Shown: positions 6,532 to 14,163 of the stretch, in pieces
How the letters are laid out: every line of letters starts with the position of its first letter
Position numbering within the stretch: the stretch's first letter is position 1
From: a virus
Reading direction: 5' to 3' (one strand)
DNA: 21,958 nt
Virus record (IMG/VR): IMGVR_UViG_3300032282_005941
Coordinates: 1 to 21,958 of that record
Notes under the pieces: generated by a model
Seen by the model: only the letters and a program-made list of their open reading frames with translations
Database searches by the model: none
What the model was told of the DNA's origin: nothing
Made by a program: the position numbers and the translations under genes

Positions 6532-8432
6532 AAGTAAAGCAACTTAATGAGTTAGGCCAAAAGATTTTTGAGCAACGTTATGCTTATCCTGGCGAGACTA
6601 AGTATTCAGATAGATGCCGAGCTATGGCGAAGCATATATCATCCGCAGAGAAGGATGAAGAGAAAGAGTTCTATGAGCGTAGATTCTTTGAAACACTAGC
6701 CGCTGGTGATTTTGTCCCAGGAGGAAGAATTATATTCGGTTCTGGACGTTCACGGCAGAACATGTTAAACTGCTACGTCCTTGAGCCAGAGGATAACGTC
6801 GATAGCATCGGCAAAGTCATCGCAGACATGTATAAGATTTCATGTGCTGGTGGTGGTATCGGATTTAACTTTAGCAAGATCCGCCCTCGTGGTGACGATA
6901 TCCAGAACATCAAGAACTCCGCTCCTGGTGCCGTATCCGTTATGAGAATGATTAACGAGATTGGTAACCACGTAAGAGCAGGTAAGAACCGTAGAACCGC
7001 CCTCATGGCGGAACTTAATGTTACTCATCCAGACATTATGGAGTTCCTCAAGGTTAAGCTAGACCTTGGTGAGCTAACCAACTTCAATATTTCGGTAGCG
7101 ATTACTGATAGATTCATTCAGGCTTGTGAGAATGATGAGGATTGGTATTTCACGTTCAACAACCGTAAGTATTACACTTATGAGATGACTCGTGTATCAC
7201 CAACGGGTGAGCGTGAGCAAGTTACCACTGTAGCTCTAGATCCTCAGGATGCTGTTGAGAGAGTTAAGCTTCACCAACTCAAGCACTTCAACGATACGTT
7301 TGAGGATGTTAAGGAAATGAAGTTCAAGGCTCTTGATCTATGGAACAAGATTTGGGAGAACTCAGTTAAGTCTGGTGATCCAGGAATCTTCAATATTGAT
7401 CTAGCTAACAACTACACCAACGTTTCATACTTTGAACGTATGAACGCTACAAATCCATGTGGTGAGATTACTCTACCACCATACGGAAACTGCTGCCTAG
7501 GCAACATCAACCTTGCTAACATGGTGGAGGATAATGGTGAGTTTGACTGGAAGAAGCTGGCCAATACCGTAAGACTTGGTATCCGATTCTTGGATAACGT
7601 CCTAACGGTAAACCACTACCCAATTCCAGAGTGTGATGAAGTCGGACAGAGATCACGCCGAGTTGGTCTAGGTGTTCTCGGTATGCACTACATGTTCATC
7701 AAGCTTGGAATCAAGTATGGTTCTGAGAAGTGCTTAGAGTTTCTTGATAGACTCTTTGCAACGATTCGTGATGAAGCTTACAAAACTTCAGTGTATCTAG
7801 CTCGTGATAAGGCTCCATTCCCTGCGTTCAACGCCAAGCTCTACCTGCAAGAGAGCTTTGCTAGAACGTTACCTGCTAGAATCAGAATGATGATTCGTGA
7901 GCATGGTATCCGTAATGCAGTTATGTTGACGGTTCCACCAACTGGAACTATCTCAATGGTTCACGGTGTTTCAAGTGGAATTGAACCAATCTTCGCTGCT
8001 ATGTATATGCGTAGATACCGTGTAGCTAACACTTGGGCAGAACAAGTTGTATTGGACCCACTCTTCAAGGAATATTTGGAGCAAGGAAAAGATCTAGGTT
8101 TATTCGTCGGAGCCTATGATGTAACCCCCGAGGAACACATGAAGGTTCAGGCCACGATTCAGCGTTATATTGATAACGCGATCAGCAAGACGATCAACCT
8201 ACCAAACACTGCTCAATGGGAGGAAATTTCCAAGGTTGCGTTGCAGTATGCCCCATATCTAAAGGGTCTCACGGTTTATCGTGCTGGCTCTAAGGGAATG
8301 GAACCACTGCAAGCTATTCCTCTTACCGAGGAGAACATTGAGAAGTATGCGAAGCCAGTCATTAAGACTGTTGCTACTGAAGCTGCGTCAGCCGAAGTAT
8401 GTAGAATCGGTGATAATAGCTGCGGAAGCTAA
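6528..8432 (+). CDS. nrdJ: Ribonucleotide reductase class II, adenosylcobalamin-dependent
   Basis: This 634-residue enzyme reduces ribonucleotides to deoxyribonucleotides using coenzyme B12. Marks: FVPGGRII (62-69), LNCYVLEPEDN with Cys82 as first redox cysteine, SCAGGGIGFNFSKIRP (105-120), ATNPCGEITLPP (307-318; Cys311 as thiyl radical site, Glu313), NCCLGNINLAN (321-331), RRVGLGVLGMH and PPTGT (470-474). The C-terminal CRIGDNSCGS supplies the external redox pair (Cys625, Cys632). No radical-generating small subunit or class I tyrosine-radical pathway tail is present nearby, and no intein. Between DWYFTF and KALDLWNKI there are about 50 residues (212-263) with weak family resemblance. The host must provide B12. 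It is coupled by ATGA to the gp46-like gene. Confidence 0.92.
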   Translation: MKVKQLNELGQKIFEQRYAYPGETKYSDRCRAMAKHISSAEKDEEKEFYERRFFETLAAGDFVPGGRIIFGSGRSRQNMLNCYVLEPEDNVDSIGKVIADMYKISCAGGGIGFNFSKIRPRGDDIQNIKNSAPGAVSVMRMINEIGNHVRAGKNRRTALMAELNVTHPDIMEFLKVKLDLGELTNFNISVAITDRFIQACENDEDWYFTFNNRKYYTYEMTRVSPTGEREQVTTVALDPQDAVERVKLHQLKHFNDTFEDVKEMKFKALDLWNKIWENSVKSGDPGIFNIDLANNYTNVSYFERMNATNPCGEITLPPYGNCCLGNINLANMVEDNGEFDWKKLANTVRLGIRFLDNVLTVNHYPIPECDEVGQRSRRVGLGVLGMHYMFIKLGIKYGSEKCLEFLDRLFATIRDEAYKTSVYLARDKAPFPAFNAKLYLQESFARTLPARIRMMIREHGIRNAVMLTVPPTGTISMVHGVSSGIEPIFAAMYMRRYRVANTWAEQVVLDPLFKEYLEQGKDLGLFVGAYDVTPEEHMKVQATIQRYIDNAISKTINLPNTAQWEEISKVALQYAPYLKGLTVYRAGSKGMEPLQAIPLTEENIEKYAKPVIKTVATEAASAEVCRIGDNSCGS

Positions 8433-8434
8433 TC

Positions 8435-8938
8435 ATGGTAATGAAATACAAAGGGATTGTTCACGATCCTAGGTTTGGGGGTAAGACTAAAAAGTGTTAC
8501 CCCCTATACTGTGAGCACTGTGACGAAGAGTTCATGGTTAAAGCTGTCTCAGCACCTAAGAAAAGAAAACATACTTGTGGTAAATATGCAACTCAAAGAT
8601 GCTCTGGATATGCTTGGACTCAAAAGTCGGACGATCAAGTTAGAAGAAAAGTTGAAAGATTTAATCATGAGGGATATAATAAGGATCAAGCTGATCAATT
8701 CTACAAATCCTCTATTGAAGGAATTGAAAACCGTATACAGGGTGTAGGCGGATCAGCACATTATAAAGCTGTAGTTCCTGATATGGATTATATGGTTAAA
8801 ACTGGACAGGCTAAACCGATGTCGGAACCTGAAATTCAAAAAGCAGAAAAAGTAAGAAAAGATTTAGTTGTTAAGCACACTGGTGGAAAGAAAAACTTTA
8901 ACGTAGGCAGATCAAACAACTCGCAATCATCAAAATGA
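8435..8938 (+). CDS. Hypothetical Cys-rich, probable zinc-binding basic protein
   Basis: This 167-residue protein is not recognised. The N-terminal third has CysxxCys YCEHC (26-29), then HTC (His46, Cys48) and Cys56, which looks like a treble-clef or ribbon zinc site; Cys21 is a spare ligand. The rest is basic and helical (QVRRKVERFNHEGY; IQKAEKVRKDLVVKHTGGKK) with a Ser/Asn-rich tail. GGAAG at 8424-8428 lies 6 nt before the ATG at 8435, supporting that start over the in-frame ATG at 8441. It sits between nrdJ and the helicase with an ATGA overlap to the latter, so a DNA-binding replication accessory role is possible; that is inference. Confidence 0.65.
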   Translation: MVMKYKGIVHDPRFGGKTKKCYPLYCEHCDEEFMVKAVSAPKKRKHTCGKYATQRCSGYAWTQKSDDQVRRKVERFNHEGYNKDQADQFYKSSIEGIENRIQGVGGSAHYKAVVPDMDYMVKTGQAKPMSEPEIQKAEKVRKDLVVKHTGGKKNFNVGRSNNSQSSK

Positions 8939-10254
8939 GCTACTCTTTTTCAGATAATATTCAGCGTGGTATCCTTTATCTTGTTAAGCATGATAAGGAT
9001 TTCTACTCTCAGATTTCAAGTCTTATTAAATCTGAGTATTTTGAGTTCCCATCTTATGCATTTATCTTTGATCGCGTAAAAGCGCACTATGATAAGTATA
9101 AGGTAATACCACCTGATGAAATTCTTCTAGAAGATATCAAGAAGAATCTTCCCAAGGGTCAACTACTTTCTGAGTATGAGGATGATATTGAGCAGATCAA
9201 TAACATCGACTCCTCTGTAAATGAGAACAGAGAGTTTGTCCTCGATCTTGTGGAGGATTTTGCGCGTAAGCAAGCCATCTCCCAAGCGATCAAGGAGAGC
9301 GTAGTTCTTCTCAAGGAGAATCGCATTTCTGAGATTGAGGAGAAGGTTCGTGAAGCGATGTTGGTTTCCCGCGAAGTTAACGTGGGGCAACTATACTTCC
9401 AGGATGTAGATAATAGATTCCATCGCTTGTTTGATGACAAGCAGAAGAAGAAGTATAAGACTGTGTTCAACACGTTTAATAACTTCTTAGACGGTGGCCT
9501 GAACTCCAAGGAACTTGCAATAGTTATCGCCCCTCCCGGCGTAGGCAAATCACTATACCTTGTCAACCAGGGTGCTGTTGCCCTTAAGGAGAACAAGAAA
9601 GTTCTGTATATCTCTTTGGAGATGGCTGAAGATAAGATTGCTCAGAGATTCGACTCTATTCTTACTTTGGTGCCAAACCACAAGCTTAAGGATAAGGCAA
9701 CCTACCCACTACTAAAGGAGAGACTCTCACAAGTCCAGAAAAGGTTTGATGGTGCTCAACTGATTATTAAAGAGTTCCCAGTGGGACAACTTAACGTGAA
9801 TCAGATCCGAGCTTTACTAGTTCAGCTAAAGCTACACCATGATTTCGTTCCTGAGATTCTGATTGTAGACTACCTTGAGCTTCTACGCCCGAATCGTCAA
9901 ATTGATGCCGAATATATGGCGCAGGAGAGGATCGCGCAAGAACTCCGTGGACTGGCAATGGAGCACAATCTGCTAGTTTGGACCGCAACCCAAACTAATA
10001 GAAGCGGTAAGAAGGTAGCTACTATTACTGATGCAGAGCTAGGTGATTCTTATGGTAAGATCCGCCCTGCCGATTGGGCAATCTCCTTGAATCAAACCGA
10101 GGAGGAATATGAGAAGGGTCGGATGCGAGTCTATGTAGTTAAGGCTAGAGATGCAAAGCAGCACTACAGAATTAGTGCTTCAGTAAATTATACTAACCTT
10201 ACCATGGAAGAAGTATCAGAGGCTGAGTTGGCCAGTCAGGATGCCTCAGGGTGA
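8935..10254 (+). CDS. Replicative DNA helicase, DnaB/gp41-like
   Basis: This 439-residue hexameric helicase of the DnaB/RecA-fold family unwinds DNA at the phage fork. A helical N-terminal domain (about 1-140; YFEFPSYAFIFDRVKAHYDKY resembles the DnaB N-domain) is followed by a short linker and the ATPase core. The core has FNNFLDGGLNSKELAIVIAPPGVGKS with Walker A (199-206), YISLEM (225-230), Walker B ILIVDYLELL (308-317), RGLAMEHNLLVWTATQTNRSG with sensor Gln353, and KARDAKQHYRI, which carries the basic finger region. The spacing and LEM motif are typical of DnaB and T4 gp41 proteins. No primase domain is present or visible in the window. It is the last gene of the thyX operon, and its stop lies within a hairpin. 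Confidence 0.9.
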   Translation: MSYSFSDNIQRGILYLVKHDKDFYSQISSLIKSEYFEFPSYAFIFDRVKAHYDKYKVIPPDEILLEDIKKNLPKGQLLSEYEDDIEQINNIDSSVNENREFVLDLVEDFARKQAISQAIKESVVLLKENRISEIEEKVREAMLVSREVNVGQLYFQDVDNRFHRLFDDKQKKKYKTVFNTFNNFLDGGLNSKELAIVIAPPGVGKSLYLVNQGAVALKENKKVLYISLEMAEDKIAQRFDSILTLVPNHKLKDKATYPLLKERLSQVQKRFDGAQLIIKEFPVGQLNVNQIRALLVQLKLHHDFVPEILIVDYLELLRPNRQIDAEYMAQERIAQELRGLAMEHNLLVWTATQTNRSGKKVATITDAELGDSYGKIRPADWAISLNQTEEEYEKGRMRVYVVKARDAKQHYRISASVNYTNLTMEEVSEAELASQDASG

Positions 10255-10271
10255 AATTTTTAACCTGAGGC
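10243..10271 (+). terminator. Hairpin at the end of the helicase gene, possible terminator or attenuator
   Basis: GCCTCAGG (10243-10250) and CCTGAGGC (10264-10271) form a perfect 8-bp stem with a 13-nt loop that contains the helicase stop codon. There is no T-run after the stem (CTTGATTTC follows), so this is not a classic intrinsic terminator. It could act with Rho, as an mRNA 3' end stabiliser, or as a partial terminator. Confidence 0.4.
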
Positions 10272-10299
10272 TTGATTTCAAGCCAACCCATGCTATAAT
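10272..10299 (+). promoter_or_regulatory. Sigma70-type promoter for the UvsY-like/gp32-like unit
   Basis: TTGATT (10272-10277), a 16-nt spacer and TATAAT (10294-10299) form a good vegetative promoter. The expected start, 7 nt past the -10 box, is about 10306, which is the A of the start ATG. The -35 box lies inside a short palindrome, GCTTGATTTCAAGC (10270-10283), that could be an operator or a hairpin in read-through mRNA. Confidence 0.6.
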
Positions 10300-10305
10300 A
10301 AGCTT

Positions 10306-10749
10306 ATGTATTACCTACCAAAAGATCAACTTAAGGATCTAGATATTGATAAGTATCTAGAAATCCATAACAAGCTCGCAAGCATCGACAAGGATGCTTT
10401 GCCTTCTGAGTTAGCAAGACATACCACAGTCTACTCTTATTACCATGGGCTTCTGATTTGGCAGAAGCGTAAGGTAGACCTTATGGTTAACCATAACCAA
10501 GCTATGTATTCTCTTACCAAGAATAATGAGCTACTGAATAACAAGAGTAAGGGTGCTAAAGCAACTGCATCCTACTTGGAAGATTACGTTCAGTCTAACG
10601 AAGAATACATCAAACTTAAATCAGATCTGATTTACCAAGAAGAAATTTACGGATATTTAAAGGCCATTTGCTCTATGTTGGAGCATAAGAAAGATATGTT
10701 GATCCAACTTAGTGCGAATTTACGATCAGAAACAAAACTTTACAATTAA
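10306..10749 (+). CDS. uvsY: UvsY-like recombination mediator
   Basis: This 147-residue all-helical protein has the plan of T4 UvsY, which loads the UvsX recombinase on gp32-coated single-stranded DNA. An early helix (RHTTVYSYYHGLLIWQKRKVDLM) is followed by a variable middle and a C-terminal pair of helices, YVQSNEEYIKLKSDLIYQEE then YGYLKAICSMLEHKKDMLIQ. These match the UvsY tail pattern of a charged D/EyxKl stretch, then a helix, then a residue series ending in I.L..LR. The identification is by pattern and by position directly before a gp32-like gene. No UvsX/RecA gene lies in the window. The start ATG has no Shine-Dalgarno sequence, and the promoter's -10 box ends only 6 nt before it, so the mRNA should be leaderless. 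Confidence 0.6.
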   Translation: MYYLPKDQLKDLDIDKYLEIHNKLASIDKDALPSELARHTTVYSYYHGLLIWQKRKVDLMVNHNQAMYSLTKNNELLNNKSKGAKATASYLEDYVQSNEEYIKLKSDLIYQEEIYGYLKAICSMLEHKKDMLIQLSANLRSETKLYN

Positions 10750-10767
10750 TAAAAAAAGAGAAAAATT

Positions 10768-11586
10768 ATGAACTTAAATGAACTACGCAAGAAGCATGAA
10801 GAACTCCTCAAGGGCAAGGTCTATGCCGGAGCCAATGAGGGTGGTGAGAAGTATCTCAAGGTAGAGCCTGGGAAGAATACTATCCGTATCCTTCCTTGGA
10901 AGGATGATGGCAAGCCTTTCTACGCAGAGGCTGTTATTCACCGCTATACCGATGAGGAAGGTAAGCTCAAGAACTATTTCTGCCGCAAGACGCAAAATGA
11001 GTCTTGCCCAGTCTGTGATTTCTACTTTGAGCTTTGGAAGATGCACAAGGAGCTTGGCTTGGCTCCAAAGACCAAGAGCAAGTTTGGTGATCTTGCCACT
11101 AAGATTAAGGGCACTCCACGCTACTACATGAATGTCGTGGATCGCCGTCATATGGAAAACAAGTCTGATGATGCGGCAGGAGCTATCAAGATTCTTTCTA
11201 CTGGCCAAAAAGTCTTTAAGAAAGTTCTAGATGGCCTGTTCAATCCAGACATGATGGATGAATCTGATCCCGAGAACACGAACGTCATCTCATTGAAGAA
11301 GGGTAATGATTTCGTTCTTGAACTTGGAAAGAGTGGTGAGTTTAACAACTACGACCAATCTACTTTCCGTATCAAGAAGACTCCTGCTGGGTCTGATCGT
11401 GAGATTAAGATTTGGATGGAAGTTCTCCACGACATTCACGGTAATGTCCAAATTGGAGAATACGACGAAGGGAAGAGACTGGTAGAATATCTAAGAGTGT
11501 CTTTGGATACTACTGGTGTTGCACCCTCATCACCTAAGGATGATGATATGGGTGAGAAACGGTTTAATAAGGAAGTTCAAGTATGA
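10768..11586 (+). CDS. 32: Single-stranded DNA-binding protein, T4 gp32-like
   Basis: This 272-residue protein coats single-stranded DNA during replication and recombination. The N-terminus is a basic helix (NLNELRKKHEELLKG) in the position of the gp32 cooperativity domain. YLKVEPGKNTIRILPW begins the OB-fold core. A zinc site is laid out as in gp32: His58, Cys72, Cys80, Cys83 (H-x13-C-x7-C-x2-C), in VIHRY, FCRKT and CPVCDFYFELW. KGTPRYYMNVV matches the gp32 core strand. The C-terminal tail is only mildly acidic (SSPKDDDMGEK) and ends KEVQV, unlike the strongly acidic T4 tail that recruits partners. A weak AGAG precedes the ATG. It overlaps the lipoprotein gene by ATGA. Confidence 0.85.
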   Translation: MNLNELRKKHEELLKGKVYAGANEGGEKYLKVEPGKNTIRILPWKDDGKPFYAEAVIHRYTDEEGKLKNYFCRKTQNESCPVCDFYFELWKMHKELGLAPKTKSKFGDLATKIKGTPRYYMNVVDRRHMENKSDDAAGAIKILSTGQKVFKKVLDGLFNPDMMDESDPENTNVISLKKGNDFVLELGKSGEFNNYDQSTFRIKKTPAGSDREIKIWMEVLHDIHGNVQIGEYDEGKRLVEYLRVSLDTTGVAPSSPKDDDMGEKRFNKEVQV

Positions 11587-12143
11587 AGAAATTCATGATT
11601 TTAGCAGTGCTAGCTGTTCTAGCACTAATGCCAAGTTGCAAGTTCGTAAGCGAATCAGAGCTTGACGGAATGTCTGTTGTCACTACGGATAGCCTTTTGA
11701 CCCCTGAAACCATCAAGGACCCAAAGATTGTTGCGATCCCTGATGATTTGTTTCCGGTAAGTCTTAAGGATAATCCAAAGTGGAAGGATAAGCATTTCGT
11801 TTTTGCTCCAGATGAGCTAATAAAGCCAGATGCTCCTAGAATTGATCTTACTCCAAGTGAAACCACTGTTTGGATCTTGGATGTTTTGGCAATGGCGGCA
11901 GGAGTAGCTAAGACGTTTGTCCCACAGCTAGCATTCTTGGAAGTAATTCTTGTAATGCTATCTAGAAGAAAGCGTCAGAACTATAAGGATGCTATTGCAG
12001 CAGTTGTGCCTTATGATGGTAATGTAGACATCGTGGGTGCTCTAGTGAGTGTAGCCAAGGCTCTTGGTGTAGCCCATAGTCGGCCTGAGCCTGTAGCAGC
12101 CACTGTAGACTCCCCACCACCTACAGCCACTGCTAAAGCTTGA
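11583..12143 (+). CDS. Predicted lipoprotein with internal hydrophobic segment, function unknown
   Basis: This 186-residue protein begins with a signal peptide: MKK, a hydrophobic core (FMILAVLAVLAL) and MPSC with Cys19 as the candidate lipidated residue. Met at -3 and Pro at -2 make the lipobox imperfect. After a soluble stretch rich in Asp and Pro comes a long hydrophobic segment (about 96-126, VWILDVLAMAAGVAK to VILVMLSRR) followed by RRKRQ, then a second mildly hydrophobic helix and a Pro/Ala-rich tail (SPPPTATAKA). It is coupled by ATGA to the SSB gene, odd company for an envelope protein, and is the last gene before a strong terminator. Possible roles include superinfection exclusion or envelope remodelling; none is shown by the sequence. 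Confidence 0.7.
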   Translation: MKKFMILAVLAVLALMPSCKFVSESELDGMSVVTTDSLLTPETIKDPKIVAIPDDLFPVSLKDNPKWKDKHFVFAPDELIKPDAPRIDLTPSETTVWILDVLAMAAGVAKTFVPQLAFLEVILVMLSRRKRQNYKDAIAAVVPYDGNVDIVGALVSVAKALGVAHSRPEPVAATVDSPPPTATAKA

Positions 12144-12144
12144 T

Positions 12145-12158
12145 CCTAGCTAGCTAGG
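12145..12158. repeat. Perfect 14-bp palindrome before the terminator
   Basis: CCTAGCTAGCTAGG reads the same on both strands and sits between the lipoprotein stop and the terminator stem. It could be a protein-binding site or a small cruciform; its function is unknown. Confidence 0.6.
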
Positions 12159-12163
12159 CTTTA

Positions 12164-12204
12164 CCCTCTCAAAGAGAATATCTTTGAGAGGGTTTTTTTA
12201 TTTT
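12164..12204 (+). terminator. Strong intrinsic terminator
   Basis: CCCTCTCAAAGA (12164-12175) pairs perfectly with TCTTTGAGAGGG (12181-12192) across a 5-nt loop. The stem is followed at once by seven T, then ATTTT. It ends the UvsY-like/gp32-like/lipoprotein unit. Confidence 0.93.
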
Positions 12205-12236
12205 CATATGTATTACTGACTATAATGATACATATG
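12205..12236 (+). promoter_or_regulatory. Promoter inside a 9-bp inverted repeat, upstream of the glycan island
   Basis: CATATGTAT (12205-12213) and ATACATATG (12228-12236) are perfect inverted copies with 14 nt between. TATAAT (12221-12226) lies in the loop, and the second arm ends in the start ATG at 12234. No good -35 box is seen (the position falls in the terminator T-run). The predicted transcript starts at about 12233. The repeat could be an operator or a hairpin hiding the start codon in read-through mRNA. Confidence 0.55.
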
Positions 12237-13430
12237 TCAGATAAATTAAAAATATTAGTTGTTAATCCAAACACAGGCGGATGTGCATATTACAGAAGCT
12301 TGATGCCTTACCATAAGTTACAAGAGCTTTACCCTGATAAGGTTGAAATTAAATTTGATGATAACCCATTAAAGCTTGATGTAAAGACGGGAAAATTTGA
12401 GTATCCTGGTGCAGAAAATGATGAGGCTCCTGAGGATATTAAATGGGCCGATGTTGTATTGATAAATAACATCAGTAACTACGGAGGACCATATACCGCC
12501 AGAGTTCAAGGCATAGCATTAAAGGCGGGTAAGTTTGTTCACTTTGATACTGATGATTTATTAACTGAGCTTTACGAAGAGCATCACTTAATAGATGTAT
12601 ATAAAAATCAGGGTCTTAGTGATTTAACAAAACACTTATATTATAATTCTCATTTGGTTACGGTGACTCAAACTAAATTTGCTGAAAGAATAAAGCCATA
12701 TTGTAGAAATATTTTAGCTATAATTAAGAACTCTATAGATTATAATTTACCTTGTTGGAACCACCCCAAGACAAAGACTAAGTATGTTAAGGTTGGGTGG
12801 GCTGGTGGAATTCACCATAATCCTGACGTTAAAATTTTCTCCGCAGTCCCACACTTAGTAAATCAAAAAATAGGTAGAGAAAATATTTTTTGGGATTTTT
12901 ATGGGATGCCTCCACCCCCAAAAGATGAAAAAGAAAAGGCTGATTGGCAAAATAAAGTTTGGGATCATTATAAAGCTGAGTTGCTAAAAGGATTTAAAGG
13001 ACAAAGAAATTGGAATACTCATTATGCAGTAGGACCTCATGAGTATGGAATATTCTATGCCAATATGGATATTGCAATAGCCCCATTAAAGATGAACCCA
13101 TTTAATGATTCCAAGTCAGATATTAAAGTAGCCGAGGCCGGACGCTACAAAGTGCCTATAATAGCTTCAAATGTCGGCTGCTACAGTGACACCATCCAGA
13201 ATGGGAAGACTGGTTACTTGATAGATCCAGATGCTCCAAAGACTGAGTGGGTTAGACTGATCAGCAAAGTTGCGACAGATCATAAGTTGAGACGAGAAAT
13301 GGGCGAAAATCTTCATGCAATAACTGAAGAAATGTTTGATACAAATAAAGTAGTAAAGTTTAGATTAAATATTTATAAACAAGCATTTGAAGCTCTTAAG
13401 TGGAATATAGGAAGAGAAATTAATATATGA
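12234..13430 (+). CDS. Glycosyltransferase, GT-B fold (GT4-like)
   Basis: This protein of about 398 residues transfers a sugar from an activated donor, probably to surface or virion glycans. The N-terminal half has ILVVNPNTGGCAYYRSLMPYHKL, the acceptor-domain start seen in GT4-like phage and bacterial enzymes, and FVHFDTDDLL. The C-terminal half has VGWAGGIHHNPDV (donor-domain entry), IAPLKMNPFNDSKSDIKVAEAG and VPIIASNVGCY...GKTGYLI, the GT4 E-x7-E region. An in-frame ATG at 12225 overlaps the -10 box TATAAT, so the ATG at 12234 (MSDKLKILV) is chosen. There is no Shine-Dalgarno sequence. It is first in the island, overlapping the next gene by ATGA. Bases 13131-13190 are markedly GC-richer than the flanks. 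Confidence 0.85.
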   Translation: MSDKLKILVVNPNTGGCAYYRSLMPYHKLQELYPDKVEIKFDDNPLKLDVKTGKFEYPGAENDEAPEDIKWADVVLINNISNYGGPYTARVQGIALKAGKFVHFDTDDLLTELYEEHHLIDVYKNQGLSDLTKHLYYNSHLVTVTQTKFAERIKPYCRNILAIIKNSIDYNLPCWNHPKTKTKYVKVGWAGGIHHNPDVKIFSAVPHLVNQKIGRENIFWDFYGMPPPPKDEKEKADWQNKVWDHYKAELLKGFKGQRNWNTHYAVGPHEYGIFYANMDIAIAPLKMNPFNDSKSDIKVAEAGRYKVPIIASNVGCYSDTIQNGKTGYLIDPDAPKTEWVRLISKVATDHKLRREMGENLHAITEEMFDTNKVVKFRLNIYKQAFEALKWNIGREINI

Positions 13431-14161
13431 AAACTTTTAAACATTCTGGAGATTTAGGGGACATCATTTATAGTTTACCAACTATAAGGGCATTAGGTGG
13501 TGGAGTTCTCTATTTAGATCCTACTGGAGGTGCATCAGATCCTTATATAAAAAAACAATGTATTGATGGTAGAACTAGGTTAGTGAAAGATACTATTGAT
13601 TTTATTTCACCAATAATTAAATCTCAACCTTATATTAAGGATGTTAAATATTGGGAAGGTGAACATGTAACTTTTAATCTAGATGAATTTAGACAAAAAT
13701 TTAATGATCCTTATAGAAGAAGTAAAACTTCAAACTTAGCTGATCTTCATCTGGAGCAATTTAAGTTACCCTTTTCTGAAGTTGAAAAGCCTTGGCTAGA
13801 GGTAGATGGTGATATAAAACTTGATAGAAAAATGATTGTATCTAGATCACCCCGTGTTCAAGGTGGGTTTGGATGGTTAAATGCTAATAAATTCGTTTTA
13901 AGAGATCAGGCAATTTTTGTAGGAATACCAAAAGAACATGAATTTTTTGAATGGACTTTTGGAATTGAAATTCCATATTACAAAACAGATACTGTTATTG
14001 AACTTGCTAAAGTTATAAAAGGATCTGAAATATTTATTGGAAATTCAAGTTTTGCACTATCATTAGCTATAGGTATGGGACACCCAAGAATAATGCAGGA
14101 AGTAGATCCAAAAGTCCCAACTACAGTGTTTGATAATTTAAGAAATATTAATTATTTCTAA
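13427..14161 (+). CDS. GT9/heptosyltransferase-like protein
   Basis: This 244-residue protein starts with FKHSGDLGDIIYSLPTIRAL, the glycine-rich entry loop (GDiiys.P.ir.L) of GT9-like enzymes. Near the C-terminus, VIELAKVIKGSEIFIGNSSFALSLAIGMGHPRI matches the GT9 donor-site pattern (a..li.ad..ig.dSg..hlA.a.g.P.i), with Asn-Ser-Ser in place of Asp-Ser-Gly. At 244 residues it is shorter than a full heptosyltransferase (about 320-350). The second domain core is reduced, so activity is uncertain. It overlaps the preceding glycosyltransferase by ATGA and is 2 nt before the next gene. Confidence 0.7.
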   Translation: MKTFKHSGDLGDIIYSLPTIRALGGGVLYLDPTGGASDPYIKKQCIDGRTRLVKDTIDFISPIIKSQPYIKDVKYWEGEHVTFNLDEFRQKFNDPYRRSKTSNLADLHLEQFKLPFSEVEKPWLEVDGDIKLDRKMIVSRSPRVQGGFGWLNANKFVLRDQAIFVGIPKEHEFFEWTFGIEIPYYKTDTVIELAKVIKGSEIFIGNSSFALSLAIGMGHPRIMQEVDPKVPTTVFDNLRNINYF

Positions 14162-14163
14162 TC

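Noticed and set aside
8457-8747. 96-residue plus-strand reading frame
   Set aside because: It overlaps the Cys-rich gene in another frame, has no ribosome-binding site and no recognisable features; a shadow of the real gene.
10243-10271. Hairpin after the helicase as a classic intrinsic terminator
   Set aside because: The 8-bp stem is perfect but has a 13-nt loop and no T-run; termination would need another factor.
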